Of a DNA stretch of 37,413 bases, positions 16,726 through 24,365 are shown one piece after another. Source of the stretch: a virus. Position 1 is the stretch's first letter. Each line of letters starts with the position of its first letter. The notes under the pieces were generated by a model. The model saw only the letters and a list, made by a program, of their open reading frames with translations, had not been told where the DNA came from and ran no database searches. The stretch spans positions 1 through 37,413 of the IMG/VR virus record IMGVR_UViG_3300027659_000091; one strand, 5' to 3'. The translations under genes and the position numbers were made by a program.

Positions 16726-18047
16726 TTGATAACCTTTGATGAATCTGCTTTGTCTTTATCTTCACGTACTTCGATAAACACTGGCAGAAAAAGCGATTCC
16801 TCACCTTGCTTGTTTTTAATACGTGCGTTATACTTTACACTTATAATTTTATCAACAATTGATTGAGTTGTAAAATTAATTCTATCTAAATCTTTGAAGC
16901 CTGAGCCTACGTCTACTTTAATTACACCATCGTCTGATTCACAAATGAGTGCACCAAGCATTCCTTCGTATTTCCCAGTGCCAGGTTGAATGCCAACTAC
17001 TTTTAGTTCGCACTCAAGTTCTCCTTTGAACTTAATCTGATGCTTAGCGCGTTTGTCTTCCCATACACCAAGCATATTCTTAAGGATGATACCCTCAAGA
17101 CCTAGATCATAATACTCTTGAAACTTCTTGTTAGCTTCATCTATGTCATTGACGATATCATAGGACACTAGCCAGATTTTCTTTTCATGTAAACGAGCAT
17201 CAAATATGTTCAGCAACGCTTGCAATGAAGCAAAGCGAGTTGAATATTGGATGTTATATACACCAGTCTTCCAGTGATCATAAGGTATAACATCCCATAT
17301 CGTAGCATGCACCATTGCTGCTTCTTCTTTAGAGATAGTGCCCTTGTTAGCCTTATTCAATATGCCATTGCCGGTTTGACGATCTGTGAACTGATGATCT
17401 CCTGGAAGCATCACCGTTAATTCGCCATCAAATACACAATCGTTTCCAGCCGAAAGCTTAATGAACTCTTGGCCAAGATTTCCAAGCAATTGGATTTCCT
17501 TGCCATTACGACTACGAAACTCGACAGAACTATCAATAGCAGTGTGTCTTACAATAGCATTGAATCGCATACCATCCATCTTAAGCTGAGCCATTGCTGG
17601 CCAAGACATCTTATCTACAAGTTTTTGATCATAGCCACTTGCAAGCATGCAAGGATACTCGTGAATGAGATTAGGCCAGATTTTGTTTGCCGTAGATTCT
17701 GATGCTCCGCACTTAAGATCTTTTTTGATGATACGTTCTAGAACTTGTGCATCACTTGCTTTCAATGCCATAAGCATAGTTTGCAAGTGATAAATTGCAG
17801 CATTACCAGTTGCATGGCGTGAGGTCAATGTCTCCAAACCTGGAAGCATGCTTTCAAGTGATGCTGCATGAGGAGTATCATTGCATTCGTATTCTGGAAT
17901 CTTACGCTGATAGAACTGAGTGAATGGATCGTAAGCGAGAAAGAATACTCGCTTCAGTAGTTCATTATCCTTTTCACGCTTAAGGATAGCTTCCTTCTCA
18001 AGACGAGAAGAAGTAGACTCAAGTTCGCTTAGGATAGACAGAATCAT
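16722..18047 (-). CDS. 30: ATP-dependent DNA ligase (T4 gp30 type)
   Basis: 441 aa, a little shorter than T4 ligase (487). Nucleotidyltransferase motifs in order: motif I AQLKMDGMR with the adenylated Lys156, motif III VFDGELTVM, motif IV EGIILKN, and motif V-like HQIKFKGE. The N-terminal helical DNA-binding domain (1-130) and C-terminal OB domain are present. It seals nicks during replication and repair. The start overlaps the stop of the small membrane gene upstream. Located near rnh and dsbA, as in T4. Confidence 0.95.
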   Translation of the reverse strand: MILSILSELESTSSRLEKEAILKREKDNELLKRVFFLAYDPFTQFYQRKIPEYECNDTPHAASLESMLPGLETLTSRHATGNAAIYHLQTMLMALKASDAQVLERIIKKDLKCGASESTANKIWPNLIHEYPCMLASGYDQKLVDKMSWPAMAQLKMDGMRFNAIVRHTAIDSSVEFRSRNGKEIQLLGNLGQEFIKLSAGNDCVFDGELTVMLPGDHQFTDRQTGNGILNKANKGTISKEEAAMVHATIWDVIPYDHWKTGVYNIQYSTRFASLQALLNIFDARLHEKKIWLVSYDIVNDIDEANKKFQEYYDLGLEGIILKNMLGVWEDKRAKHQIKFKGELECELKVVGIQPGTGKYEGMLGALICESDDGVIKVDVGSGFKDLDRINFTTQSIVDKIISVKYNARIKNKQGEESLFLPVFIEVREDKDKADSSKVIK

Positions 18048-18199
18048 ATGCGTTCCTTAATAGAATTCACGCCAAAAAACATTAGAGCAAGACCAAGTGC
18101 AGCGATGGCAAGAGCACCAAGTAAGGGAAATGTAGGATCGTGATCTAGAGATCCTACAGCGCCATAAACAAGAAAAAGTCCTAGTATTGTACGAATCAT
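18044..18199 (-). CDS. Small membrane protein (51 aa)
   Basis: MIRTILGLFLVYGAVGSLDH, then PTFPLLGALAIAALGLALMF and GVNSIKERI: two hydrophobic helices with a short loop. RBS AGAGGA before ATG 18199, and the stop overlaps the ligase start (ATGA). First gene behind promoter P11. Similar tiny two-helix proteins occur next to ligase in T4-like phages. Role unknown. Confidence 0.75.
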   Translation of the reverse strand: MIRTILGLFLVYGAVGSLDHDPTFPLLGALAIAALGLALMFFGVNSIKERI

Positions 18200-18224
18200 A
18201 ATGTCCTCTAAATCTGATAGTAAA

Positions 18225-18253
18225 ATTATATCAAATTGATGAATATTTGTACA
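18225..18253 (-). promoter_or_regulatory. Promoter P11 of the ligase operon
   Basis: TGTACA (18248-18253) and TATAAT (18225-18230) are 17 bp apart on the minus strand. Confidence 0.8.
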
Positions 18254-18256
18254 GGG

Positions 18257-18430
18257 CTATTGATTATTCTTTGTGAATTTGTTTATCACTTCTCGTGCTT
18301 CTTCAAAACCGCTATGATCTAAAACTATCCTATCCAACGCGAATTCAACTTCTTCAACAAGCCATTCAATGTATTCGATTTCGTCGTCGGGTAGATTTGC
18401 CAGCCAGTGAGCGAGTTCTGCTTGCTCCAT
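18257..18430 (-). CDS. Small acidic hypothetical protein (57 aa)
   Basis: The start is placed at ATG 18430 (MEQAELAHWLANLPDDEIEY), 13 nt after the upstream stop. An upstream ATG at 18472 would overlap that gene. The protein is almost all helix and very acidic (IEWLVEEVEFAL). Function unknown, start uncertain. Confidence 0.6.
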   Translation of the reverse strand: MEQAELAHWLANLPDDEIEYIEWLVEEVEFALDRIVLDHSGFEEAREVINKFTKNNQ

Positions 18431-18443
18431 CGAGAGAATAACC

Positions 18444-18884
18444 TTAAGATTTTTTTGGTGTTGTGTCCTCATTCTTTTTGACCTGTACTGGAATGAAGCC
18501 ATGTTCGGCTGCTAACTTAGCAGTGACATTCTTATATAGTTTATTTAGCTTTTGATCTTTTACAGCAAGAAGAACTTTCGCTTCAGACGGATGAACACTC
18601 TCAAGCAATTGAAGGAAGAGCTGTTCTCGTCGGAGCTTGGGAAGTTGACGTGCTTTCGTAAAGACATATAGTTTACGCATTTCTTGCGTAAAGTTTGTAG
18701 GAGTCATTCCAATAGGCGCTGCATCAGGCTTAAATGGAGGATCTCCTTCGGGTAGATCAAATTTTTGTTCAGGAATGAAAGCGTATTGGAAGAGAAACTT
18801 TAGCCCAACATCTTCACGATATTTTGCTAGTGTTGTCGGTTCCTTATTAACTTCCTCTAGGATTTCAGTAATATACTTTCGCAT
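18444..18884 (-). CDS. Conserved T4-like phage protein (DUF6433-like)
   Basis: 146 aa. Segments LPEGDPPFKPDAAPIGMTP, KLRREQLFLQLLESVHPSEA and AVKDQKLNKLYKNVTAKL match, from memory, a protein family kept next to rnh in cyanophages and other T4-like phages. All helical with a basic tail. Its function is not established. The position between RNase H and ligase suggests a link to replication or Okazaki fragment processing, which is inference. Confidence 0.78.
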   Translation of the reverse strand: MRKYITEILEEVNKEPTTLAKYREDVGLKFLFQYAFIPEQKFDLPEGDPPFKPDAAPIGMTPTNFTQEMRKLYVFTKARQLPKLRREQLFLQLLESVHPSEAKVLLAVKDQKLNKLYKNVTAKLAAEHGFIPVQVKKNEDTTPKKS

Positions 18885-19754
18885 TTAAAAGTCCTCTAAT
18901 TCGTCAAGCAGCAATCTGCATTTGTTCTTAATAAGATAATTCATAATAGAATTCTTGTCACCTTTGGGCTGTTCCTCAAAGCTAGTCATTACTGCTGCCT
19001 TTACATCATCAGGGATATACGTAAAATCCACTAGTGTGATGTTGCGGCGCCAGTTATGGCGTTCTTCATCAGTCTTACAACCAATAAAACCATTTTCAAA
19101 GAATTCATTAAGACGCTTAGAGCTCACTGGCTTTTGACGTTCGCCTTTCATAAAGACATCGCCATTAGACAAAATGTTAGGAATGCCATCACCAGCGTCA
19201 CCTTTAACGATGTGCTCGATAAGCCATTCCTTTAGCTCCTTCTTATTTACTACGATTTGCTTCTTAAGCATAGGGCTAAACTGCTTAACATTATCATATT
19301 CATGAAGCTGTTTAAAGTCTTTATCTGACGAGATGATCATTACAGGCTCGTGCTTGCCGAACTCTTGAGTCGATCCAGCAAGCACCGCAATAACGTCATC
19401 GGCTTCGCAGCGATCGACATTAAGAACTCTATAAGGAAAGTGTTCTTTCAAATCATTACGGATTTCGGACAGCGTATCAAAAATGACATTCCAATCGAGG
19501 TCAGATTCTTCACGAGCTTTCTTGCGCATCCCCTTGTAGTTGGGAAAGTATTCCTTACGCCAATAGTTACGGCTATCACATGCGATAACCATTTCGCCAA
19601 ATTCTTTGCCATACTTTTTCTTGTACGACTTGATTGATGAGAGCGCAACGTGTCGGATAAGATCTTTCTTATCGCCTGGAGCATCCTTGCGAAGGTCTTT
19701 GCTGAATGCAAGAATTGCTGCGACACACACCTGCGAATAATCTAGAAGAATCAT
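18885..19754 (-). CDS. rnh: RNase H (T4 Rnh, FEN-type 5' nuclease)
   Basis: 289 aa, close to the T4 length of 305. Acidic active-site residues of the FEN/5'-nuclease family are visible: N-terminal LLDYSQV (Asp5), ACDSRNYWRKEYFPNYKG, CEADDVIAVL, ISSDKDFKQL and KGDAGDGIPN (helix-hairpin region). It removes RNA primers and flaps at the lagging strand, working with ligase and gp32. Transcribed from the preceding gene and from an internal promoter at 19854-19882. Confidence 0.93.
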   Translation of the reverse strand: MILLDYSQVCVAAILAFSKDLRKDAPGDKKDLIRHVALSSIKSYKKKYGKEFGEMVIACDSRNYWRKEYFPNYKGMRKKAREESDLDWNVIFDTLSEIRNDLKEHFPYRVLNVDRCEADDVIAVLAGSTQEFGKHEPVMIISSDKDFKQLHEYDNVKQFSPMLKKQIVVNKKELKEWLIEHIVKGDAGDGIPNILSNGDVFMKGERQKPVSSKRLNEFFENGFIGCKTDEERHNWRRNITLVDFTYIPDDVKAAVMTSFEEQPKGDKNSIMNYLIKNKCRLLLDELEDF

Positions 19755-20063
19755 TTATTGCCATCCAATTTGTACAAGAATTTCACGATAACACTGGCAA
19801 CCAAAATCATATTGACTGCGGCGTTCATAGATTGGTTGCGGTGCTCTAGGTAGATTATATACTGAAGGTGAATTATTGTACACCGGCGGCAGGCTATATA
19901 CTGGAGGATTTACGATAACCTGTCGTGGCGCCTGAGCTTGATTTTGCTGATTAGCAATAATCCAACCAAGACCTAAACCAAGCAGAGCGCCTTGTTCGCG
20001 ATCGCCCCAAGCAAAAGCCGGAGTTGCAGCGACTAAAGCAAGTGAAAGAATAAGTTTTTTCAT
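19755..20063 (-). CDS. Exported proline-rich small protein
   Basis: 102 aa. MKKLILSLALVAATPAFAWG is a clear signal peptide with AFA cleavage. The mature part has a Gly-rich hydrophobic stretch (GALLGLGLGWIIA) like the glycine-zipper type, then a Pro/Tyr/Asn-rich region, and a terminal FGCQCYREI Cys pair. Probably periplasmic or membrane-associated. RBS AAAGGA. It abuts rnh (TAAATG). Confidence 0.72.
   Translation of the reverse strand: MKKLILSLALVAATPAFAWGDREQGALLGLGLGWIIANQQNQAQAPRQVIVNPPVYSLPPVYNNSPSVYNLPRAPQPIYERRSQYDFGCQCYREILVQIGWQ
19854..19882 (-). promoter_or_regulatory. Intragenic promoter P16 upstream of rnh
   Basis: TGTACA (19877-19882) and TATAAT (19854-19859) are 17 bp apart on the minus strand, inside the exported protein gene. 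About 100 bp before the rnh start. Confidence 0.65.
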
Positions 20064-20093
20064 TTGTGTTCCTTTATTTGATTTGATAGGTTA

Positions 20094-20122
20094 ATTGTAT
20101 CACACATTTGATTTATTGTACA
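20094..20122 (-). promoter_or_regulatory. Promoter P12 (TGTACA-17-TACAAT)
   Basis: TGTACA (20117-20122) and TACAAT (20094-20099), 17 bp apart on the minus strand. A perfect hairpin GTATAC-TAAA-GTATAC (20130-20145) directly upstream probably ends the gene at 20160. Confidence 0.75.
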
Positions 20123-20159
20123 CCGTATACTTTAGTATACAGCTAGTTTTAGTCAACTA

Positions 20160-21314
20160 TTAAAATACTCGAAGAATGATGCAATCCTCGTTAATCCTAC
20201 CATTGATCGCTGATTCCTTAGTCTTCAAGTTCTTAAACTCATTTGCTAGGTTTCGCTTAGTCATATCAACATAAGCTGTAACCATCTCAGGTTTACGCAT
20301 AGTCTTAGAGCCTGATGTAGCAACTTCATAATTGAGAATGGTTGTACCCTTGATCGATAACTTTCCATCACCAACTGCACGATACACTTGCAGTTTCTTA
20401 TATTTAGTATTGTAAAGCCAAGTTTCGCTAGATCCTACGATATTGACAGGAGGAACAGACTTGAGCTTAAGTTCGGCAAATTCCTTGAGGAACTTTACCT
20501 TTGCTGCTAGCACCGATGCAGGTTTTTCCTTACGAGCTCGAGGTTTGCGTGCGGCCTTAGCAGCAACCTTTTGTTGAGCACATGCATCAGAGATAGCTTT
20601 AACGATTGCAATTAGTTTCTTTACTTTTACCTTCTTAAGGTTAGAGTAACCCTCAATTAGTTGTTTATCTTCACCTTCGAGAAGTTCTTCTAGTTCGTTA
20701 AGAGTTTTTGTAAATGCAGTTGGAATGTGCTTAGACACTGCAGCACTAACATCATTAGATTTCAAGTAAGCTTCGAAGTCTGGCACAGTATCGTTTAAGA
20801 TAAACTCGTCAATCAATCCATTGAATTCGCCAATGTGTTCACTTGCAGATTCTTTGATACGATCTTGAACAGACACTAGAACCTTCTGAGGTTTTTCCTG
20901 AGGTTCACCTTTTAGTTGTGAATAAGCTCTACCCTCAGTGGAAAGACGTGCCATTTCTTCGAGACGCACTGTGATAAATTCTTCGTCTTTAGTTTGCAAA
21001 GGCTGACCGCGCTGTTTCAAGCGAATGACAGTGCCTACAGAACGGAATTCGTAGTCTGACAAGTTTTCGTACTTTGCAGCATTTGCTTTGCCAACGTATG
21101 ACAACACCCACTTGCGTTTGTCTTTGTTGTCGAACGCAGAGTTGTAATAGTTTAAAGCACGCATCAATGATGCGGTGTAATCAAGAGGATTAAGTGTTGG
21201 CTCGGTACTTCCCTTACCAGTCCCAAAGACTTGTTCCATCTGTACAGCCGTTTCACGGCGCTTTTGAGCTCGCTTTTCGCCAGCTGTGAGCTTTGGTTCT
21301 TTGACAATAGCCAT
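20160..21314 (-). CDS. Conserved-looking T4-like phage protein of unknown function (384 aa)
   Basis: Basic, mostly helical. The N terminus is KLTAGEKRAQKRRETAVQ; a segment LNPLDYTASLMRALNYYN and KWVLSYVGKANAAKYENL follows. There is a Lys/Ala-rich linker (AAKAARKPRARKEKPAS, about 255-272), then a C-terminal beta-rich domain with NIVGSSETWLYNTKYKKLQV. Large proteins of this type occur beside dsbA in other T4-like phages, but I know no function. Own promoter P13. Confidence 0.75.
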   Translation of the reverse strand: MAIVKEPKLTAGEKRAQKRRETAVQMEQVFGTGKGSTEPTLNPLDYTASLMRALNYYNSAFDNKDKRKWVLSYVGKANAAKYENLSDYEFRSVGTVIRLKQRGQPLQTKDEEFITVRLEEMARLSTEGRAYSQLKGEPQEKPQKVLVSVQDRIKESASEHIGEFNGLIDEFILNDTVPDFEAYLKSNDVSAAVSKHIPTAFTKTLNELEELLEGEDKQLIEGYSNLKKVKVKKLIAIVKAISDACAQQKVAAKAARKPRARKEKPASVLAAKVKFLKEFAELKLKSVPPVNIVGSSETWLYNTKYKKLQVYRAVGDGKLSIKGTTILNYEVATSGSKTMRKPEMVTAYVDMTKRNLANEFKNLKTKESAINGRINEDCIILRVF

Positions 21315-21337
21315 GTATTTCTCCAGTTTATGGGATA

Positions 21338-21366
21338 ATTATATCAAATAGACGAATATTTGTACA
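21338..21366 (-). promoter_or_regulatory. Promoter P13 (TGTACA-17-TATAAT)
   Basis: TGTACA (21361-21366) and TATAAT (21338-21343), 17 bp apart on the minus strand. Reads into 20160-21314. Confidence 0.8.
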
Positions 21367-21384
21367 GGGCTATTTTTGTAATAC

Positions 21385-21645
21385 TTAAGTACTACCATCT
21401 ACGATAGTAGTGTAAAGTGCCTCGAACTCTTCGTGATCAGCCTGTTCGACGTGGAAGTTTTGTTTGTAGTAAACCTTCGCCATCTTATTCAAAGTGCGTT
21501 TAGGAAGCTTGAACTCATCGCTCATTTCCTTGATCGTTTCTTTGATAAGATCACGTTCGGCTGCAATGCGTGTCATTGAATCAGATACTTCACTAAGTAA
21601 TTTCTTGATTTTTTGACGATCTGAAGGGGATGAAATTTGTGTCAT
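21385..21645 (-). CDS. dsbA: DsbA-like double-stranded DNA-binding protein
   Basis: 86 aa, like T4 DsbA (89 aa). The all-helical pattern RIAAERDLIKETIKEMSDEF, then LPKRTLNKMAKVYYKQNFHV and FEALYTTIVDG matches the T4 family C-terminal half well. T4 DsbA binds dsDNA and modulates late transcription. Position next to rnh-type genes agrees with T4 order. Not related to the disulfide enzyme of the same name. Confidence 0.8.
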   Translation of the reverse strand: MTQISSPSDRQKIKKLLSEVSDSMTRIAAERDLIKETIKEMSDEFKLPKRTLNKMAKVYYKQNFHVEQADHEEFEALYTTIVDGST

Positions 21646-21842
21646 GATTTAAAGCTCACTTTGCTTTCAAAAATAAGTCGTACTAGGACAATTGCTGCCC
21701 ATGTTTCAAGAGTGTATGGAATATTTAGAACAGGAAATAGTATGTTCAAACCCCAGATAATTGCGAATGGACCAAGTACTACAACAAGTATTGCTAGCAC
21801 TACTGCACTTCCAATAATTGTATTCTTTGCATTAGAATTCAT
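21642..21842 (-). CDS. Small membrane protein (66 aa)
   Basis: The start ATG 21842 (MNSNAKNTIIGSAVVL) is preceded by AAGGA. Helix 1 spans about 8-30 and helix 2 about 44-58, with a Pro-rich link (LFPVLNIPYTLETW). The stop overlaps the dsbA start region (ATGA). Similar small membrane proteins are widespread in phages. Role unknown. Confidence 0.7.
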   Translation of the reverse strand: MNSNAKNTIIGSAVVLAILVVVLGPFAIIWGLNILFPVLNIPYTLETWAAIVLVRLIFESKVSFKS

Positions 21843-22113
21843 ATTCAATCCTTACAACATTTTCAGGGATAAAAGAACGCCACTCATTCTTATCAAGATC
21901 GAATGCTGCGATAGACTTAGTGCTTTCGCTTTCGCCTTTAGGATGAAATTCTTCAGGAATAAGTTCAGTGTTGCGAGTACACCTCATTGTACGAGAAGTT
22001 CCATCTTTCTTCGTGAAGTGTACTGTGGTGGGGTTACTGTCAGATAGAAGTCTCTTAAGCCAAGATGCGAATTCTGGATCTTTAAGAAATTCTTTTGTGT
22101 CTTCAGTTGACAT
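21832..22113 (-). CDS. WYL_2 / Sm-like SH3 domain protein (formerly DUF2693 type)
   Basis: The start is placed at ATG 22113 (MSTEDTKEFLKDPEFASW). The pattern TVHFTKKDGTSRTMRCTRNT, then IPEEFHPKG, then AAFDLDKNEWRSF is the family signature: a small SH3-like barrel seen in T4-like phages. It is thought to bind nucleic acid or ligands, not experimentally defined as far as I know. It overlaps the next gene by 11 nt. Confidence 0.78.
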   Translation of the reverse strand: MSTEDTKEFLKDPEFASWLKRLLSDSNPTTVHFTKKDGTSRTMRCTRNTELIPEEFHPKGESESTKSIAAFDLDKNEWRSFIPENVVRIEYEF

Positions 22114-22138
22114 AATGTTTATCCAGTCGGTGCCGGAA

Positions 22139-22342
22139 TTAGATGTGATCACGTGTTACCTCATTAATATAGTTGACAAATTGTGTAAGTTGATCCTTGG
22201 TTAGGAACATCTCGTTTTTTGAAGAGTTAAACCCTTTTGTTTCTTCCAAAAAGATTTTCTCAAGAATGAACTGAAACGTATCATCGTTTACTTTAATAAC
22301 ATCAACTCTCATTCTATAGAAATCATTAAAGTCAATGATCAT
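22139..22342 (-). CDS. Small hypothetical protein (67 aa)
   Basis: MIIDFNDFYRMRVDVIKVND, then a helix FILEKIFLEETKG and a C-terminal helix KDQLTQFVNYINEVT. The start overlaps the upstream stop (ATGA, 22339-22342). No family recognised. Confidence 0.68.
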   Translation of the reverse strand: MIIDFNDFYRMRVDVIKVNDDTFQFILEKIFLEETKGFNSSKNEMFLTKDQLTQFVNYINEVTRDHI

Positions 22343-22566
22343 GTGAACTCCCTTACGACATTCACTTTGATGATTTGTTGATCGCCGGCATATGCTTTTG
22401 CTGAGGACTCCTTAGGGAAGACCTTAACAACTACATGCGACATATCATTTTCAAATTCAGAGAGAATCATGTATCCCTTCTGAAGACCTTTTGTCAAGGA
22501 TACTGAAACCTCATCGGTGGCTGTAAATTTAGCTTTTAGCAACGCTGGTACCTGCCTTTCTATCAT
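22339..22566 (-). CDS. Small hypothetical protein (75 aa)
   Basis: MIERQVPALLKAKFTATDEV with GGAG 13 nt upstream. Predicted small beta barrel (SVSLTKGLQKGYMILSEF, then VVVKVFPKESSAKAY). First gene of the block driven by P14. No family recognised. Confidence 0.68.
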   Translation of the reverse strand: MIERQVPALLKAKFTATDEVSVSLTKGLQKGYMILSEFENDMSHVVVKVFPKESSAKAYAGDQQIIKVNVVREFT

Positions 22567-22597
22567 AATAAAATAACTCCAATTAGTTAATGATATA

Positions 22598-22626
22598 ATT
22601 TTATATAAAATACGAATATTTGTACA
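22598..22626 (-). promoter_or_regulatory. Promoter P14 (TGTACA-17-TAAAAT)
   Basis: TGTACA (22621-22626) and TAAAAT (22598-22603), 17 bp apart on the minus strand, with AATATTCGT in the spacer. A TATAAT also lies at 22592-22597. Confidence 0.65.
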
Positions 22627-22636
22627 CCGAAATATT

Positions 22637-23569
22637 CTAAAGTATTCTAACTCCTATGCCAGTTATAGTATCTTCTTTAAAGATTTCTACAAAGTCTTTC
22701 GCCGTTATAGGAGAAGTAGTCTTTATCTTGTGAGATTCTCCACTTGGTTGTGGCATTTTAGCTGGCGCTTCTTGAACTTCTATTGGATCTTTTTTATTAT
22801 ATGAAAGTGTTTGATTTACAGCAACGAACATCAATACGGCAAGTGGATCAAATACAAACACTATAAGAAGAATCATAAGCCTGACGGCTTTTTCTAATAT
22901 TGCGGCGTCAGGGTTATCTTCATATATTAACGCTGCGATGTATTTGATCGGACCGACTTCGGCTTCGACTTTACGGAGTTCGACTGCAATTGGGGCTTTC
23001 TCGTCGTTAAGGGCTGCGATGGCTTTTTGGGCTGTGGCGATCTCTTCGACGATACGGGTTCTCTCACGGGCTTGACCTCTTCTAATTGAGGCTGAACGAT
23101 CGGCTCCTGCTTCACTGGTACTTCGATCGAGGGCCGCGTTAACTTGTGAATCCAGTTGAGAAATTGTCTTACGAGCTGCATTTATGTTCTCCTTTTGAAT
23201 ATTGATTTTTTCATCGATGATTGCAACCTTTGCGACAACATCACCACTTATTACACCTTGATCTAAATGTGCTTTAGACAAGAAACCAAATATACCCATG
23301 CTCGTTAATAGCATGAGAATTGCGATCGCACTTACGAAGTAAGTTTTTAGTAATATCGTAGTGCGATACCAATTTTGATACAGCCATGACGTGACTACAA
23401 TCTTAGATAGACCTAGTACTCCGCCCATGATCGCGATTGAATAAGGTGCGCCTGAGAAGATTGCCATCAATCCCATGATGGCATAATACTCTGCAATTGC
23501 TGAGAGTGATAGCGCGCTAAAGAATAGTAGATATGTCATAACTTTACGTGTGTCCTGTGTATTTTGCAT
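22637..23569 (-). CDS. Four-helix membrane protein with central coiled coil
   Basis: 310 aa. Membrane helices at about 10-36, 40-62, 76-98 and 228-252. Between the third and fourth is a long charged Ala-rich coiled coil (about 110-215, with NAARKTISQLDSQVNAAL). Starting motifs AIAEYYAIMGLMAIF, MGGVLGLSKIVVTSWLYQNW and TSMGIFGFLSKAHLDQG match a family common in T4-like cyanophages, sometimes reported with virions. The exact role is unknown. Confidence 0.8.
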   Translation of the reverse strand: MQNTQDTRKVMTYLLFFSALSLSAIAEYYAIMGLMAIFSGAPYSIAIMGGVLGLSKIVVTSWLYQNWYRTTILLKTYFVSAIAILMLLTSMGIFGFLSKAHLDQGVISGDVVAKVAIIDEKINIQKENINAARKTISQLDSQVNAALDRSTSEAGADRSASIRRGQARERTRIVEEIATAQKAIAALNDEKAPIAVELRKVEAEVGPIKYIAALIYEDNPDAAILEKAVRLMILLIVFVFDPLAVLMFVAVNQTLSYNKKDPIEVQEAPAKMPQPSGESHKIKTTSPITAKDFVEIFKEDTITGIGVRIL

Positions 23570-23934
23570 TGTATGATGCCATTATACCACAAATCTGGAA
23601 ATTCTAGCACTCTGCGTGAAAATTGCTCACGTGCTTCCAGATATGACATAGTGCCTTTATTAGCACACAAGTATAGAATCTCTCGAGTGAAGTTCTCTTC
23701 ACCAAGATTAACGACGTCATTCTTCAGTTGTTCTGAAGATGACCAATATGTTTGCCAATCGGAAAGAGCTTTTTCTTTTTTCTTTTTGCCCTTAACTGTT
23801 CTAGTCTTGGAGAACCAAAAAAGTTTCTTTCCAATGTACTGTCTATTATTTAGTTTATTAGTGATTAGATAAACATAGCCTATGTTTTTGTCTATATCAC
23901 TTTCAATAAATTCTTTATTTTGATAGATCCACAT
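23536..23934 (-). CDS. GIY-YIG-like endonuclease domain protein
   Basis: 132 aa. The module starts with IGYVYLITNKLNNRQYIGKK, i.e. GYVYLI ... YIG for GIY-YIG. A basic KKLFWFSKTRTVKGKKKKEK stretch follows, and a conserved-type Glu (EENFTREILYL). T4-like phages carry one such stand-alone protein. It could be a repair or homing nuclease. It overlaps the gene at 22637 by 34 nt. Confidence 0.78.
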   Translation of the reverse strand: MWIYQNKEFIESDIDKNIGYVYLITNKLNNRQYIGKKLFWFSKTRTVKGKKKKEKALSDWQTYWSSSEQLKNDVVNLGEENFTREILYLCANKGTMSYLEAREQFSRRVLEFPDLWYNGIIQCKIHRTHVKL

Positions 23935-24223
23935 TTATACCATTACTAATTCCTGTAATAGTATATTTATAATCAGATCCTGCAACAAAGTTATAGGTGC
24001 CTTCAGAAGGCGTACTACCACAAGTTACTGTGAATGGCGGCTCCCAGTATGGCTTTGTTGTAACTGGCGAATACTCTTTGATCTTATAGTAGTCTGGTCT
24101 TAGATCAGGCCACGGAGCTGGAGTTTTATCTTCTTGATTCTGTGTATCAGAAACGCCAGTTTTAATTTCTTCGTATGTTCCATCGTCATAGTAGATTGTT
24201 ACCTTATTGATCTTCTTCGACAT
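23915..24223 (-). CDS. Hypothetical protein (102 aa)
   Basis: The start is ATG 24223 (MSKKINKVTIYYDDGTYEEI). A beta-hairpin N-terminal part is followed by a Pro/Trp/Tyr-rich segment (APWPDLRPDYYKIKEY, then YWEPPFTVTCG) and a beta-strand C terminus. The composition suggests an extended binding or virion protein. A TATAAATA late-type box (23964-23971, minus strand) lies in its 3' part, before the GIY-YIG gene. Confidence 0.7.
   Translation of the reverse strand: MSKKINKVTIYYDDGTYEEIKTGVSDTQNQEDKTPAPWPDLRPDYYKIKEYSPVTTKPYWEPPFTVTCGSTPSEGTYNFVAGSDYKYTITGISNGINVDLSK
23964..23971 (-). promoter_or_regulatory. TATAAATA box upstream of the GIY-YIG gene
   Basis: T4-late-type octamer on the minus strand, 30 nt before ATG 23934. 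Support is the octamer and distance only. Confidence 0.35.
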
Positions 24224-24365
24224 CTTCGTACTCCTCTTCTTCAAAAATATCACTTCCACAGAAAGGGCAATACGCTACATCAGATGTTCTGAATTGATCA
24301 TCAGCTTTAAACGTAATCTTACCGTGGGCTCCACAATTATCGCAATCAAAGTGTTTTAGTGCCAT
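24204..24365 (-). CDS. Zinc-ribbon protein (53 aa)
   Basis: MALKHFDCDNCGAHGKITFK, then YCPFCGSDIFEEEE. Two CxxC pairs (CDNC, CPFC) 23 residues apart form a zinc ribbon, followed by an acidic tail. The start overlaps the nrdB stop (TAATG), and the end overlaps the next gene. Likely a small regulatory or adaptor protein coupled to ribonucleotide reductase expression. Confidence 0.8.
   Translation of the reverse strand: MALKHFDCDNCGAHGKITFKADDQFRTSDVAYCPFCGSDIFEEEEYEDVEEDQ

Noticed and set aside
22927-23181. Pro/Lys-rich TonB-like frame inside the four-helix membrane protein gene
   Set aside because: It is out of frame within the Ala-rich coiled-coil coding region, has no RBS, and its composition follows from the codon pattern of the real gene.
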